Assembly: GCF_029945685.1 (NCBI RefSeq)
Contig: NZ_JAQSDA010000025.1
Span: 421,660 to 485,659, forward strand
Source of the DNA: Polaromonas sp.
GTDB taxonomy: Bacteria; Pseudomonadota; Gammaproteobacteria; Burkholderiales; Burkholderiaceae_C
Length of the DNA: 64,000 bases
Direction: 5' to 3'
Shown here in pieces: positions 43,761-53,818 of the stretch (positions are counted from its first letter, which is position 1; the number at the start of each line of letters is the position of its first letter). Under the pieces are notes generated by a model that was not told where the DNA came from, made no database searches, and was given only the letters and a program-made list of their open reading frames with translations. The position numbers and the translations under genes are program-made.

Positions 43761-46700
43761 GTGACCCTGCACCTGACGACTTTCGAGGGCGACGCCCACG
43801 GGATCAGCGCCCTCAGCGAGTTCCGCGTCCAGCAACTGCTTCCCCGCCTGCAGGCCATGGCGCCCGCCATCAGCGGCCTCAGCGCGCGATTTGTACACAT
43901 GGTGGCCACCGACAGCCCGCCAGACGATGCGCTCAAGGCCCGCCTGGCCGCGCTGCTCAGTTATGGCGAGCCGGCAGCGCCGGCCGATGCCGACAGCCTT
44001 CTGTTCATTGTCTCGCCGCGTTTCGGCACGGTGTCGCCCTGGGCCTCCAAGGCCACCGACATCGCCCACAACTGCGGGCTGGCCATCAAGCGCATCGAAC
44101 GCATCACCGAATACCGCGTCAGCCTGAAAGCCGGCTTTTTTGCCAAAGGTGCGCTCAGCGATGCCCAGCGTGCGGAGGTCGCGGCGCTGCTGCACGACCG
44201 CATGACCGAAAGCGTGATGACCGACCGGACGCAGGCCGCCGGCCTGTTCACCGAGCTGCAGGGCGCGCCGCTGCAAACCATCAACGTGCTGGCCGGCGGC
44301 AAGGCCGCGCTGGAAGCGGCCAACCGCGAGTTCGGCCTGGCACTGGCGGCTGATGAAATCGACTACCTGGTGAATGCCTTCACCGGCTTGCAGCGCAACC
44401 CGACCGACGTCGAACTCATGATGTTCGCCCAGGCCAACAGCGAACACTGCCGCCACAAGATCTTCAACGCCGACTTCACGATTGACGGTGTGGCGCAGGG
44501 CATCAGCCTGTTCGGCATGATCCGCAACACCGAAAAGCTCAACCCGCAACACACCGTGGTGGCCTACTCGGACAACGCCTCGGTCATGGAAGGCCTGCCG
44601 GTCCAGCGCTTTTATGCCAAATCGGCCTCCAGCCCAGCAGGGGCGGGCGCAACCAGCTACCAAAGTTATAGCGCCACGAACGACGTCCTGACCCATGTGC
44701 TGATGAAGGTGGAGACCCACAACCACCCGACGGCGATCTCGCCCTTCCCCGGCGCCTCGACCGGCGCGGGCGGCGAGATCCGCGACGAAGGCGCCACCGG
44801 CCGCGGCTCGCGGCCCAAGGCGGGCCTGACCGGCTTTACCGTGTCGCGCCTGTTTGATGGTGATTTCGGCAAACCCGAACACATCGCCAGCCCGCTGCAG
44901 ATCATGACCGAGGGTCCGCTGGGCGGCGCCGCCTTCAACAACGAGTTCGGCCGGCCGAATCTGGCCGGCTACTTCCGCGAGTACGAGCAGACCGTGGGCG
45001 GCCAGCGCTGGGGTTACCACAAACCCATCATGATCGCCGGCGGCGTCGGCACGATTGACGCCGGCCTCACGAAGAAAATCCTGTTCCCGGCCGGCACGCT
45101 GCTGATCCAGCTCGGTGGCCCCGGCATGCGCATCGGCATGGGCGGCAGCGCGGCCAGTTCCATGGCCTCGGGCGCCAATGCGGCGCAACTCGACTTCGAC
45201 TCGGTGCAGCGCGGCAACCCGGAGATCGAGCGGCGTGCCCAGGAAGTCATCAACCAGTGTGCCCAGCTCGGCAGCGCCAACCCGATCCTGGCGATCCACG
45301 ACGTGGGCGCCGGCGGGCTGTCCAACGCCTTCCCCGAACTCGTCAACGACGCCGGGCGCGGCGCACGTTTTGATCTGCGTGCCGTGCCGCTGGAAGAAAG
45401 CGGCCTGTCGCCCAAGGAAATCTGGAGCAACGAAAGCCAGGAACGCTACGTGATGGCGATTGCGCCGGCGTCGCTGCCGCAGTTCCAGGCCTTTTGCGAG
45501 CGCGAGCGTTGCCCGTTTGCGGTGATTGGGGTCGCTACTGAAGAAAAGCAGCTGGTGCTGTCGGACGCCGATCAGGCGGCACCGGTCGATATGCCGATGA
45601 ATGTACTGCTTGGCAAGCCGCCCAAGATGCAGCGCGACGTGACGTCCGTCCACCATGAGATCAAGCCGATAACCCTCACCGGCGTCGACCTGCAGAAAAG
45701 CGTGATCGACGTCCTGAGCCACCCGACCGTGGCCTCCAAACGTTTCCTGATCACCATCGGCGACCGCAGCGTGGGCGGCCTGACGCACCGCGACCAGATG
45801 GTCGGGCCCTGGCAGGTGCCGGTGGCCGACTGTGCGGTGACGCTGGCCGACTACGCCGGTTTTGCCGGCGAAGCCATGAGCATGGGCGAACGCACGCCGC
45901 TGGCCGTCGTCAATGCCGCTGCTTCGGGCCGCATGGCGGTGGCCGAGGCCATCACCAACCTGCTGGCTGCGCCGATAGCACTGCCGCGTGTCAAGCTCTC
46001 GGCCAACTGGATGGCGGCCTGCGGTGAGCCCGGCCAGGACGCGGCACTGTATGAAACCGTCAAGGCGGTCGGCATGGCGCTGTGCCCGGCGCTGGGCGTG
46101 TCGATTCCGGTCGGCAAGGATTCGCTGTCCATGCGCACGGTCTGGACCGACGACGGCACCAGCAGGAAGGTCACCTCGCCGGTGTCGCTGATCGTGAGCG
46201 CGTTTGCGACGCTGGCCGATGTGCGCGGCACGCTGACACCGCAACTCGACGCGAAGGAAGCGGATACCACGCTGATCCTGATCGACCTGGGCCGCGGCCA
46301 GAACCGCATGGGCGGCTCCATCCTGGCGCAGACGCTGGAACTCGAAGACGGCGCGGTGCCGGATCTCGACGAACCACAAGACCTGGTGAACCTGGTCCAC
46401 GCCATCAATACCCTTCGCGCCCAGGGCCAGCTGCTGGCCTACCACGACCGCAGCGACGGCGGCCTGCTGGCCACGGTCTGCGAAATGGCTTTTGCCGGCC
46501 ATGTGGGTGTTTCGCTCAACATCGACATGCTGCTGCTCGAAGGCGACGGCATCTCCGACAGCCGCATGGACACCGGCGACAGCAAGAACTGGGCGTCGCA
46601 GGTCGGCGCGCGTCGCGAAGAGCTCACGCTCAAGGCGTTGTTCAACGAAGAACTGGGCGCCGTGATCCAGGTGCGGACCGAGACCCGCAACGCCGTGATG

Positions 46701-47819
46701 CAGACCCTGCGCGAGCATGGCCTCTCGAAGTTCAGCCACTTCATCGGCAAGACCCGTCCGCAGCATGCCGCACTCGACGTGGGCAAGGGCGAGATCCAGG
46801 TCTGGCGCGACACCAAGGCGGTCTTCAGCGCGAAACTGCAGGACCTGCACCAGGTCTGGGACGCGGTGAGCTGGAAGATCAACCAGCAGCGCGACAACCC
46901 GGCTTGCGCCGATGCCGAACACGCCGCCGCCGGCGACCCGCTGGACCCCGGTCTGCACATTGTCCTGAAGTCAAATCGGGCTGCAGCCCCCGTCCCCTCT
47001 ACGCAAGCAGCTCCTGGATCGATAGCAAGCCCGGGCAGTCCCGCCGTGCTGCTGTCCCGTCCCAAAGTCGCGATCCTGCGCGAGCAGGGCGTCAACTCCC
47101 ATGTCGAGATGGCCTACGCGTTCACCCAGGCCGGCTTCGAGGCCTTCGACGTGCACATGACCGACCTGCAGACCGGCCGCGCGCAGCTGGCCGATTTCAC
47201 CGGCGTGGTGGCCTGCGGCGGTTTCAGCTACGGCGACACCCTGGGCGCCGGCATCGGCTGGGCCCGTTCCATCACCTTCAACCCGGCGCTGTCGGACCAG
47301 TTCCAGGCGTTTTTCGGTCGCGCCGACACCTTTGGTCTGGGCGTGTGCAACGGTTGCCAGATGTTTGCCGAGCTGGCCGACATCATTCCCGGCGCCCAGG
47401 CCTGGCCGCGTTTCACCACCAACCGCAGCGAGCGTTTCGAGGCGCGCCTGAGCCAGGTCGAGGTGCTCGATTCACCCAGCCTGTTCTTCGCCGGCATGGC
47501 CGGTGACAGGCTGCCGATCGCTGTGGCCCACGGCGAGGGTTACGCCAACTTTGCGCACCGCGGCGACGCGGCCCAGGTGATGGCCGCGATGCGTTTCACC
47601 GACCACCACGGCCAGCCAACCGAAGCCTACCCGGCCAACCCCAACGGCAGCGCCGGCGGCCTGACGGCGGTCACCACGGCCGACGGACGCTTCACCGCGA
47701 TGATGCCGCACCCCGAGCGGGTATTCCGTAACGTGCAGATGAGCTGGACGAACCAGGACATCAGCGCGCCCAGCCCCTGGATGCAGCTCTGGCACAACGC
47801 CAGAAAATGGGTGAAATAG
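43761..47819 (+). CDS. purL: Phosphoribosylformylglycinamidine synthase (large, single-chain)
   Basis: PurL makes FGAM from FGAR, glutamine and ATP in purine synthesis. The 1352 residues hold the FGAM synthase domains (HSNHC-type [36 protein letters not shown] in two blocks, SVGKDS-type [12 protein letters not shown]) and a C-terminal glutaminase with nucleophile CNGCQMF and [11 protein letters not shown]. The start is GTG 43761. Two peptides are absent from homologues: [19 protein letters not shown] near residue 295, and a Pro/Ala/Ser-rich stretch near residue 1075-1095 just before the glutaminase. Both are encoded by copies of repeat family A. Confidence 0.97.
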   Translation: MTLHLTTFEGDAHGISALSEFRVQQLLPRLQAMAPAISGLSARFVHMVATDSPPDDALKARLAALLSYGEPAAPADADSLLFIVSPRFGTVSPWASKATDIAHNCGLAIKRIERITEYRVSLKAGFFAKGALSDAQRAEVAALLHDRMTESVMTDRTQAAGLFTELQGAPLQTINVLAGGKAALEAANREFGLALAADEIDYLVNAFTGLQRNPTDVELMMFAQANSEHCRHKIFNADFTIDGVAQGISLFGMIRNTEKLNPQHTVVAYSDNASVMEGLPVQRFYAKSASSPAGAGATSYQSYSATNDVLTHVLMKVETHNHPTAISPFPGASTGAGGEIRDEGATGRGSRPKAGLTGFTVSRLFDGDFGKPEHIASPLQIMTEGPLGGAAFNNEFGRPNLAGYFREYEQTVGGQRWGYHKPIMIAGGVGTIDAGLTKKILFPAGTLLIQLGGPGMRIGMGGSAASSMASGANAAQLDFDSVQRGNPEIERRAQEVINQCAQLGSANPILAIHDVGAGGLSNAFPELVNDAGRGARFDLRAVPLEESGLSPKEIWSNESQERYVMAIAPASLPQFQAFCERERCPFAVIGVATEEKQLVLSDADQAAPVDMPMNVLLGKPPKMQRDVTSVHHEIKPITLTGVDLQKSVIDVLSHPTVASKRFLITIGDRSVGGLTHRDQMVGPWQVPVADCAVTLADYAGFAGEAMSMGERTPLAVVNAAASGRMAVAEAITNLLAAPIALPRVKLSANWMAACGEPGQDAALYETVKAVGMALCPALGVSIPVGKDSLSMRTVWTDDGTSRKVTSPVSLIVSAFATLADVRGTLTPQLDAKEADTTLILIDLGRGQNRMGGSILAQTLELEDGAVPDLDEPQDLVNLVHAINTLRAQGQLLAYHDRSDGGLLATVCEMAFAGHVGVSLNIDMLLLEGDGISDSRMDTGDSKNWASQVGARREELTLKALFNEELGAVIQVRTETRNAVMQTLREHGLSKFSHFIGKTRPQHAALDVGKGEIQVWRDTKAVFSAKLQDLHQVWDAVSWKINQQRDNPACADAEHAAAGDPLDPGLHIVLKSNRAAAPVPSTQAAPGSIASPGSPAVLLSRPKVAILREQGVNSHVEMAYAFTQAGFEAFDVHMTDLQTGRAQLADFTGVVACGGFSYGDTLGAGIGWARSITFNPALSDQFQAFFGRADTFGLGVCNGCQMFAELADIIPGAQAWPRFTTNRSERFEARLSQVEVLDSPSLFFAGMAGDRLPIAVAHGEGYANFAHRGDAAQVMAAMRFTDHHGQPTEAYPANPNGSAGGLTAVTTADGRFTAMMPHPERVFRNVQMSWTNQDISAPSPWMQLWHNARKWVK
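44626..44673 (+). repeat. Repeat family A, in-frame copy 1 in purL
   Basis: The copy reads CCTCCAGCCCAGCAGGGG, CGGGCGCAACC and the core AGCTACCAAAGTTATAGC. It matches the intergenic copy after purL (47821-47872) over nearly its full length. The reading frame is kept. Confidence 0.75.
46978..47030 (+). repeat. Repeat family A, in-frame copy 2 in purL
   Basis: CGGGCTGCAGCCCCCGTCCC, TACGCAAGC and the core AGCTCCTGGATCGATAGC lie at the junction between the synthetase part and the glutaminase domain. The encoded peptide is rich in Ala, Pro and Ser, like a linker. Confidence 0.65.
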
Positions 47820-47820
47820 G

Positions 47821-47872
47821 CCTCCAGCCCTTGTTGGGCATGCGCAGGCAGCTACTTAAAAGATAGCAAAAC
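47821..47872 (+). repeat. Repeat family A, full-length intergenic copy after purL
   Basis: Blocks CCTCCAGCCCTTGTTGGGC (with its own small inverted repeat AGCCC/GGGC), GCGCAGGC and the core AGCTACTTAAAAGATAGC define the full element used here as reference. It directly follows the purL stop and might act as a weak terminator. Confidence 0.75.
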
Positions 47873-47942
47873 AGCAGGCCAGACCCGGCTCGCCCCGGGT
47901 TGGCCCTGATGCGCCGGGGCAGGGCGCGCGGTTCAATGCCGC

Positions 47943-48773
47943 ATGAACGCCTCCGCCCACCCCCCCGAGCCCATTCCCGCCGCACCAGCCGAACCGCCAG
48001 CGCCGCAGGTTCGCGTGTTGCAGCCGCTCCACCTGGGCGACCCGGTGCGCTGGCTGCGCGCCGGCTGGGGCGACCTGGTGGCGGCGCGCGGCATTGCCCT
48101 GTTTTACGGCATCTGTTTCTGGCTCATGGCCGTGGTGCTGGGCGCGGTGTTTCGCAACCTGCCGCAGTACACCCTGTCCTTTGTGTCGGGCTGTTTTCTG
48201 GTCGGCCCCTTCCTGGCCATGGGGCTGTACGAGGCCAGCCGGCGCCGCGAGCAGGGGTTGCCGCAAAGCCTGGGCGCCTCGCTGACCTGCTGGGATCAAC
48301 ACCTGGGCAGTATGGGCATGCTGGTGCTGGTGGTGCTACTCCTCGAGTTGCTGTGGGGGCGGGCCTCGCTGGTCGTTTTTGCCGTGTTTTTCAACACCGG
48401 CATGCCGAGCACGGCCGGGGTGCTGAAGGCGGTGTTCAACCCCCAGAACTGGCAGTTCATCGCGGTGTACACCTTGGTCGGCGGTGTTTTCGCCGGCCTG
48501 GTGTTTTCCACCTGCGTGGTGTCCATCCCGATGATCCTGGACCGCGACACCGATGCCATCACCGCCGGCATCGCCAGCATCCAGGTGGTGGCAGGGCGCA
48601 CCGGCCCCATGCTGGTCTGGGGCGTGCTGATCGTGGGGCTGGTCCTGGGCGCGATGCTGCTGCCCTGGGCGCTGGGCCTGCTGGTGGTCGGCCCCTGGCT
48701 GGGCCATGCCAGCTGGCATGCCTATCGCGGCAGCTTCACCTGGGAGGCGCCAGCGCCGGCCGTCCCCGCCTGA
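47943..48773 (+). CDS. DUF2189 integral membrane protein
   Basis: The 276-residue protein has a Pro-rich N-terminus, then about six membrane helices. The DUF2189 features LHLGDPVRWLRAGWGDL, ALFYGICFW and SIPMILDRDTDAITAG are present. Function is unknown for the family. The gene is isolated between purL and the catalase gene. Confidence 0.85.
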   Translation: MNASAHPPEPIPAAPAEPPAPQVRVLQPLHLGDPVRWLRAGWGDLVAARGIALFYGICFWLMAVVLGAVFRNLPQYTLSFVSGCFLVGPFLAMGLYEASRRREQGLPQSLGASLTCWDQHLGSMGMLVLVVLLLELLWGRASLVVFAVFFNTGMPSTAGVLKAVFNPQNWQFIAVYTLVGGVFAGLVFSTCVVSIPMILDRDTDAITAGIASIQVVAGRTGPMLVWGVLIVGLVLGAMLLPWALGLLVVGPWLGHASWHAYRGSFTWEAPAPAVPA

Positions 48774-48993
48774 CGGGAGGATGAACGGGCCCGAGCGGGC
48801 CGGTCGCCGCCGTCACACTGGCCGTTGGGGGCCGGCTCGCCCACCGGGATGCCCAGCGGGTCGCCCGGTTTCCCCGCTGATTTCGCGCTCCGGTTTTCCG
48901 TCCTGCGCTCAGGATCGCGTCCTACACAGCGCAGCGGAGCGCAATTTTAGGGTGGTGGCTGGCGATTTTGCCTCTACCCATTTCCTCAAAACC

Positions 48994-51414
48994 ATGCCCA
49001 AAACCAATCCGCCGGCCGACAAACGCAAGCCGGGTGCCCAAGCCGCCGCTCGCAACACCGACAGTCGTCCCGCGCACCTGCCTTCCGACGCCGGTGCTGA
49101 CCTGCCCGCCGAAAAAATGGCCCAGGTGGAGGCCCTGGTGGCGGCCATGCCGTACAACCCGACCAAGGCTGCCGAGCACGGCTTTGCCAACGCCATCGCC
49201 CCCCAGCGCGGCGCCACGGTGAAGCCCGAATCGAGGCTGCCCGGCGGCAGCACCCTGACCGAGGAAAACGGTTCCGAAAAAACCGGCAGCGTCGCGCCAG
49301 AAGGCCTCAATGCCACCATCGAGCCGCTGGACCGCGTGCGTGTCGATTCCGCCGGTCGGGTCCTGACCACCAACCAGGGCGTGGCCATCTCGGACAACCA
49401 GAACTCGCTCAAGGCCGGCCTGCGTGGCCCGGCCCTGCTGGAAGATTTTGTGTTGCGGGAAAAACTCACCCACTTCGACCATGAGCGTATTCCCGAACGC
49501 ATCGTGCATGCGCGCGGTTCGGCCGCGCACGGCTTTTTCGAAGCCTATGAACCGTTGACGCGTTTCACCAAGGCTGCGCCCTTCAAGGAAGCCGGCAAGG
49601 TCACGCCGGTGTTCGTGCGCTTCTCGACGGTGGCCGGTGAACGCGGCTCCAAGGACACGGCGCGCGACGTGCGCGGTTTTGCCGTCAAGTTCTACACCGA
49701 CGAAGGCAACTGGGACCTGGTGGGCAACAACATGCCGGTGTTTTTCATCCAGGACGCGATGAAGTTTCCCGACCTGGTGCATGCGGTCAAGCCGGAGCCG
49801 CACAATGCGATGCCGCAGGCCGCCAGTGCGCATGACACCTTCTGGGACTTCGTCTCGCTGATGCCCGAGTCCACCCACATGCTGATGTGGGTGATGTCCG
49901 ACCGCGCCATCCCGCGCAGCTACGCCACCATGCAGGGCTTCGGCGTGCACAGCTACCGTTTTGTCAACGAGGCGGGCGAGTCGGTGTTCGTCAAGTTCCA
50001 CTGGGAGCCGAAATACGGCACGCATTCCCTGGTCTGGGACGAAGCCGTGAAGATCTCCGGCGCCGATCCGGACTTCCACCGTCGCGACCTGTGGGAGCGC
50101 ATCGAGTCGGGCGCCTACCCGGAATGGGAACTGGGCGTGCAGATCTTCACCGAAGCGCAGGCCGAGGCCTTCAGCTTCGACATCCTCGACGCCACCAAGC
50201 TCATTCCGGAAGAACTGGTGCCGGTGCAGAAGGTCGGCCGCATGGTACTCAACCGCAACCCCGACAACTTTTTTGCCGAAACCGAGCAGGTCGCTTTCTG
50301 CACCGCGCATGTGGTGCCCGGCATTGATTTTTCCAACGACCCCCTGCTGGCCGGACGCATCCACTCCTATGTGGACACCCAGATATCGCGGCTGGGCGGG
50401 CCCAACTTCCATGAGATCCCGATCAACGCGCCGATTGGCCAGGTGCACAACAACCAGCGCGACGGCATGCACCGCCAGGCCATCCACCGCGGGCGGGTCT
50501 CCTACGAGCCCAACTCGCTGGCCGGCGGCTGCCCCTTTCAGGCCGGCGCGGCGCAAGGCTTTGTGAGCGTCGCCGCCCGGCTGCAGGCCAGGGAAGAGCA
50601 GGCCAAGGTGCGCGGCAAGCCCGAGAAGTTTGCCGACCACTACACCCAGGCCACGCTGTTTTATGAAAGCCAGACGCCGGTCGAGCAGGCGCACATCGCG
50701 GCCGCCTTCCGCTTCGAGCTGAGCAAGGTCACCGTGCCCGCCATCCGCGAACGCATGGTGGCTTCGCTGCGCAATGCCTCGGAGGCGCTGGCCCGCGAAG
50801 TGGGGCAGGGCCTGGGCATGGACACCTTGCCGGCAGCGCTGCCGCGGGCGCTGGCGAAACCCGCGAAACCCGAGGTCACGGTGTCGCCCACGCTGTCCTT
50901 GCAGGCCCGACCTGGCGACGGCTCGGTCCAGGGCCGCAAGGTCGCCGTGCTGGTGGCGCCCGGCGTGGCCGGCGAGTCGATCGCGCAGGTGCAGGCCGCG
51001 CTGTTTGCGCAGGGCGCGGTGGCGCGCCTGGTGGGGCCGCGTATTGGACCGCTGCCCACCCTGGAAGGCGACACGCTGGAGGCCGACGCCTCTCTGGAGA
51101 ACGAACCCGGTTTCCTGTTTGACGCCCTGGTGCTGCCCGACGGCGAGCAGGCCGTGGCGGCGCTGGCCAGGGACGGGCACACGATGGAGTTCATCAAGGA
51201 CCAGTACCGCCATGGCAAAACCCTGCTGGTGCTGGGCGCCTCACGCGCCCTGATTGACCGGGCCGGGGTGCCGGCCACCCTGCCAGGCGGCAAGGCCGAC
51301 CCTGGTCTGCTCATGGCCGAGGCCGCCAAGACGGGCGGCGCGATCGAGGCTTTCATCGCAGCACTCGCCGGGCCGCGCCATGCAGAAAGGGAAACCGACC
51401 CACCCCTGGTCTGA
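48994..51414 (+). CDS. katE: Large-subunit catalase (HPII type)
   Basis: KatE breaks down hydrogen peroxide. The catalase core has the distal His region [31 protein letters not shown], and the proximal heme Tyr motif [19 protein letters not shown]. After about residue 640 comes a DJ-1/GATase-like domain ([16 protein letters not shown]), as in HPII. From ATG 48994 the product has 806 residues. There is no clear ribosome-binding site at that ATG, so the true start is less sure; a frame opening at 48706 overlaps the previous gene. Confidence 0.93.
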   Translation: MPKTNPPADKRKPGAQAAARNTDSRPAHLPSDAGADLPAEKMAQVEALVAAMPYNPTKAAEHGFANAIAPQRGATVKPESRLPGGSTLTEENGSEKTGSVAPEGLNATIEPLDRVRVDSAGRVLTTNQGVAISDNQNSLKAGLRGPALLEDFVLREKLTHFDHERIPERIVHARGSAAHGFFEAYEPLTRFTKAAPFKEAGKVTPVFVRFSTVAGERGSKDTARDVRGFAVKFYTDEGNWDLVGNNMPVFFIQDAMKFPDLVHAVKPEPHNAMPQAASAHDTFWDFVSLMPESTHMLMWVMSDRAIPRSYATMQGFGVHSYRFVNEAGESVFVKFHWEPKYGTHSLVWDEAVKISGADPDFHRRDLWERIESGAYPEWELGVQIFTEAQAEAFSFDILDATKLIPEELVPVQKVGRMVLNRNPDNFFAETEQVAFCTAHVVPGIDFSNDPLLAGRIHSYVDTQISRLGGPNFHEIPINAPIGQVHNNQRDGMHRQAIHRGRVSYEPNSLAGGCPFQAGAAQGFVSVAARLQAREEQAKVRGKPEKFADHYTQATLFYESQTPVEQAHIAAAFRFELSKVTVPAIRERMVASLRNASEALAREVGQGLGMDTLPAALPRALAKPAKPEVTVSPTLSLQARPGDGSVQGRKVAVLVAPGVAGESIAQVQAALFAQGAVARLVGPRIGPLPTLEGDTLEADASLENEPGFLFDALVLPDGEQAVAALARDGHTMEFIKDQYRHGKTLLVLGASRALIDRAGVPATLPGGKADPGLLMAEAAKTGGAIEAFIAALAGPRHAERETDPPLV

Positions 51415-51430
51415 GGACCGGGGCGACATA

Positions 51431-51460
51431 AAAAAAAGCGGCTCAAGAGCCGCTTTTTTC
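51431..51460. terminator. Bidirectional intrinsic terminator between katE and the parvulin gene
   Basis: GCGGCTC and GAGCCGC form a stem with a tiny AA loop, with A7 on the left and T6 on the right. It can therefore end transcription of both convergent genes. Confidence 0.9.
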
Positions 51461-51497
51461 GCAGGGATGGCAGACGCGCTGGCGCCCGCTGCGGTGA

Positions 51498-52283
51498 TCA
51501 CTCGACCTTGGCCTTCTCGCGCAGGCCTTGCTGGAAGGCACCGAGTTTTTGCTGCTGCATTTGCTGGGCGATCTGCGGCTTGAGTTCTTCAAACGGTGGC
51601 AGCTGGGCAGTGCGGATGTCGTCCACGCGGATGACGTGGTAGCCGAACTGGGTTTTCACCGGCACATCGGTCAGCTGGCCCTTGTTCATCTTGGTCATGG
51701 CTTCGGCAAACTCGGGAACGTAGCTGCTCGGATTGGCCCAGTCGAGGTCGCCGCCGTTGGCGCCGGAGCCGGCGTCCTTGGAGGACTTCTTGGCGATGTC
51801 TTCAAACTTGCCGCCTTTTTTCAGGCTGGCGATGATGGCCTTGGCCTCGTCTTCCTTTTCCACCAGGATGTGGCGCGCCTTGTATTCCTTGCCGCCATTG
51901 GCTGCGACGAACTTGTCGTACTCTGCCTTGAGATCGGCATCGGTCACCGGGTTTTTCTTCTGGAAATCGGCGAACAGCTCGCGGATCAGGATGGCCTGGC
52001 GGGCCAGTTCCATCTGCGTCTTGAAGTCGTCGCTGGCCGACAGGCCGCGTTTCTCGGCTTCCTGCATGAAGACTTCGCGGGCGATGACTTCTTCCTTGAT
52101 CTGGCCCTGCATTTCAGGGGTGACCGGACGGCCGGAGCGCGCCAGTTGCTGCGCCAGCGCGTCCACACGGGCCTTGGGCACGGCCTTGCCGTTGACGATG
52201 GCAATGTTCTGGGCAAATGCACCCGATGCGCCCACAGCCATCAGGCCGGTCAGCGCGCTTGCCAGTAAAAGATGTTTTTTCAT
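51498..52283 (-). CDS. Periplasmic parvulin-type peptidyl-prolyl isomerase
   Basis: The 261 residues begin with a signal peptide that ends GAFAQ at about 25. A SurA-like N-terminal helical region follows, then a parvulin domain (ARHILVEKEDEAKAI, GGDLDWANPSSYVPEFAEAM, VKTQFGYHVIRVDD). It probably assists folding of outer-membrane or periplasmic proteins. It is followed (upstream on the map to the right) by bolA in the same direction. Confidence 0.93.
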   Translation of the reverse strand: MKKHLLLASALTGLMAVGASGAFAQNIAIVNGKAVPKARVDALAQQLARSGRPVTPEMQGQIKEEVIAREVFMQEAEKRGLSASDDFKTQMELARQAILIRELFADFQKKNPVTDADLKAEYDKFVAANGGKEYKARHILVEKEDEAKAIIASLKKGGKFEDIAKKSSKDAGSGANGGDLDWANPSSYVPEFAEAMTKMNKGQLTDVPVKTQFGYHVIRVDDIRTAQLPPFEELKPQIAQQMQQQKLGAFQQGLREKAKVE

Positions 52284-52342
52284 GGTTTCCTTGGGGACTC
52301 TTTGGAGGGGTGAGAGGCGGCCCCGTTGCCGGGGTGCCCAAA

Positions 52343-52639
52343 TCAGGGCGTTTTAATAATTTCAATGGCCAGTGCATGCAGGCCCTGGTCAATGAAATTT
52401 TGCAGTGCATCATACACAAGCCGATGGCAGGCCACGCGGCTCTTGCCGTCAAACGCCGGGCTCGCAATACGCACGCGAAAGTGGCTGCCGAAACCTTGCG
52501 CATTGGCGCCCGCATGGCCGGCGTGGGCGGCGCTTTCGTCGATCACCTCCAGCAGGCCCGGGCTCAGGCGCTCGCGCAGCTGTGCCTCGATGCGGGCCGC
52601 GTGAACGGGCAGGGCGGTGGAGGGGGCAGCGGGCATCAT
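52343..52639 (-). CDS. BolA family protein
   Basis: The 98-residue product contains the BolA fold: ARIEAQLRERLSPGLLEVIDES, FRVRIASPAFDGKSRVACHRL and VYDALQNFIDQGLHALAIEI. BolA proteins pair with monothiol glutaredoxins and act in iron-sulfur handling and stress. The ATG overlaps the yciB stop by four bases; the next codon is also ATG. It is in the right frame within a longer open stretch to 52945. Confidence 0.92.
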   Translation of the reverse strand: MMPAAPSTALPVHAARIEAQLRERLSPGLLEVIDESAAHAGHAGANAQGFGSHFRVRIASPAFDGKSRVACHRLVYDALQNFIDQGLHALAIEIIKTP

Positions 52640-53256
52640 GGTTCGGTCTTGACGTGTTTGTTCAGGAACACCGCCTGTGCCAGCACAAAAACCAGCATCA
52701 GGCCCAGGCCGCCGAACAGCTTGAAGTTGACCCAGGTGGCTGTGGGGAAATTGAAGGCCACCCACAGGTTGAGCACCCCCATGACCGCGAAAAACGCGAT
52801 CCAGCTGTAGTTGACCTTGCGCCAGATCGCGTCCGGCAGCGTCATCTGCGCGCCCATCAGCTGCTGGATGCCGTTCTTGCCGAACACCAGCTGCCCGACC
52901 AGCAGCGCGCCGCCCATGACCCAGTACAGCACGGTGGGTTTCCACTTGATGAAGCTTTCGCTGTGGAAATAAATCGTGGCGCCGCCCAGCAGGGTGACCA
53001 GTCCCAGGCTGACCCAGAGCATGGTGTCGATCTTGCGCCCGCGCGCCACCAGCCAGAGGATCTGCGCCAGGGTGGCCAGGATCACCACCACGGTGGCGAG
53101 CAGCACCGGCGCCTCGGCCGGCCCGACCACGCCGCCGGAGACCATGAAGCCGAACCAGTCGGTCGCCGTCTGCGCCGACCAGGCGGTGTTGGCCTCGGCG
53201 TACTTGAACATGCCGAAGAAAAGAACAATGGGCAGGAAGTCGAACAGGATTTTCAT
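52636..53256 (-). CDS. yciB: Inner membrane septation protein YciB/IspZ
   Basis: The 206-residue protein has five or six membrane helices and starts MKILFDFLPIVLFFGMFKYA, the family hallmark, with WKPTVLYWVMGGALLVGQ and RKVNYSWIAFFAVMGVLNL later on. YciB helps envelope integrity and septation. The yciB-bolA-parvulin order is common in Comamonadaceae. Confidence 0.95.
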   Translation of the reverse strand: MKILFDFLPIVLFFGMFKYAEANTAWSAQTATDWFGFMVSGGVVGPAEAPVLLATVVVILATLAQILWLVARGRKIDTMLWVSLGLVTLLGGATIYFHSESFIKWKPTVLYWVMGGALLVGQLVFGKNGIQQLMGAQMTLPDAIWRKVNYSWIAFFAVMGVLNLWVAFNFPTATWVNFKLFGGLGLMLVFVLAQAVFLNKHVKTEP

Positions 53257-53290
53257 CAGCAGATTATCAGGGGCAACGCCCCGTTCTTTT

Positions 53291-53367
53291 CAAGCAGGGG
53301 CCGCGGAACCGGCTTCGGCCTGTGTCGAAGGGCCGGGCCGCGGGCGCAGCGACAAACGTGGAGGCTT
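53291..53367 (-). repeat. Dispersed GC-rich repeat, family B copy 4 (inverted)
   Basis: On the reverse strand this reads CCTCCACGTTTGTCGCTGCG, a short GC-rich block and GCCGGTTCCGCGGCCCCTGC, closely matching the copy at 9281-9381. It separates yciB from msrB. Confidence 0.6.
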
Positions 53368-53369
53368 GG

Positions 53370-53780
53370 TCACTTTTTCTCAAAATCAAGGGATGCGGAG
53401 TTCATGCAGTAGCGCAGGCCGGTGGGCGTGGGGCCGTCCGGAAACACATGGCCCAGGTGGGCGCCGCAGTTGGCACAGACCGTTTCGGTGCGTGTCATGC
53501 CGTAGGCGCGGTCCACATGTTCTTCGATCGCGCCTTCCTTGACTTCCTGCGAAAAGCTGGGCCAGCCGCAGCCCGCGTCAAACTTGGTCGAGGCGTCGAA
53601 CAGTTCGGCATCGCAGCAGATGCAGCGGTAGGTGCCCGGCTCAAAGGTCTTGTCGTACTTGCCGGTGAAGGCGCGTTCGGTGGCCGCGTGGCGGGTCACC
53701 TCGAAAGCACCGGGCTCGGCACCCTTCTCGGCGAGCAGGGCTTTCCACTCGGCATCTGTCTTCTGGATCTTAGGGGGCAT
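53370..53780 (-). CDS. msrB: Peptide-methionine (R)-S-oxide reductase
   Basis: MsrB repairs methionine-R-sulfoxide in proteins. The 136 residues hold the two structural CxxC zinc motifs ([11 protein letters not shown] region and [10 protein letters not shown]) and the catalytic Cys in [13 protein letters not shown]. It lies between yciB and selO on the same strand, near a catalase, in keeping with an oxidative-stress theme. Confidence 0.96.
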   Translation of the reverse strand: MPPKIQKTDAEWKALLAEKGAEPGAFEVTRHAATERAFTGKYDKTFEPGTYRCICCDAELFDASTKFDAGCGWPSFSQEVKEGAIEEHVDRAYGMTRTETVCANCGAHLGHVFPDGPTPTGLRYCMNSASLDFEKK

Positions 53781-53818
53781 GGCTTTACCTTTGGGGATGT
53801 TCTGGGATCTGCTGACGC

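Noticed and set aside
45530..45555. GCTACTGAAGAAAAGC in purL as a further family A copy
   Set aside because: It encodes VATEEKQL, which is native, conserved PurL sequence, and lacks the palindromic right arm.
43617..46958. Very long reverse open frame (1113 codons) opposite purL, and similar long frames opposite rng, smc and ligA
   Set aside because: They lie antisense to clear housekeeping genes, have no recognisable domains, and are His/Gln/Arg-rich as expected of shadow frames in GC-rich DNA.
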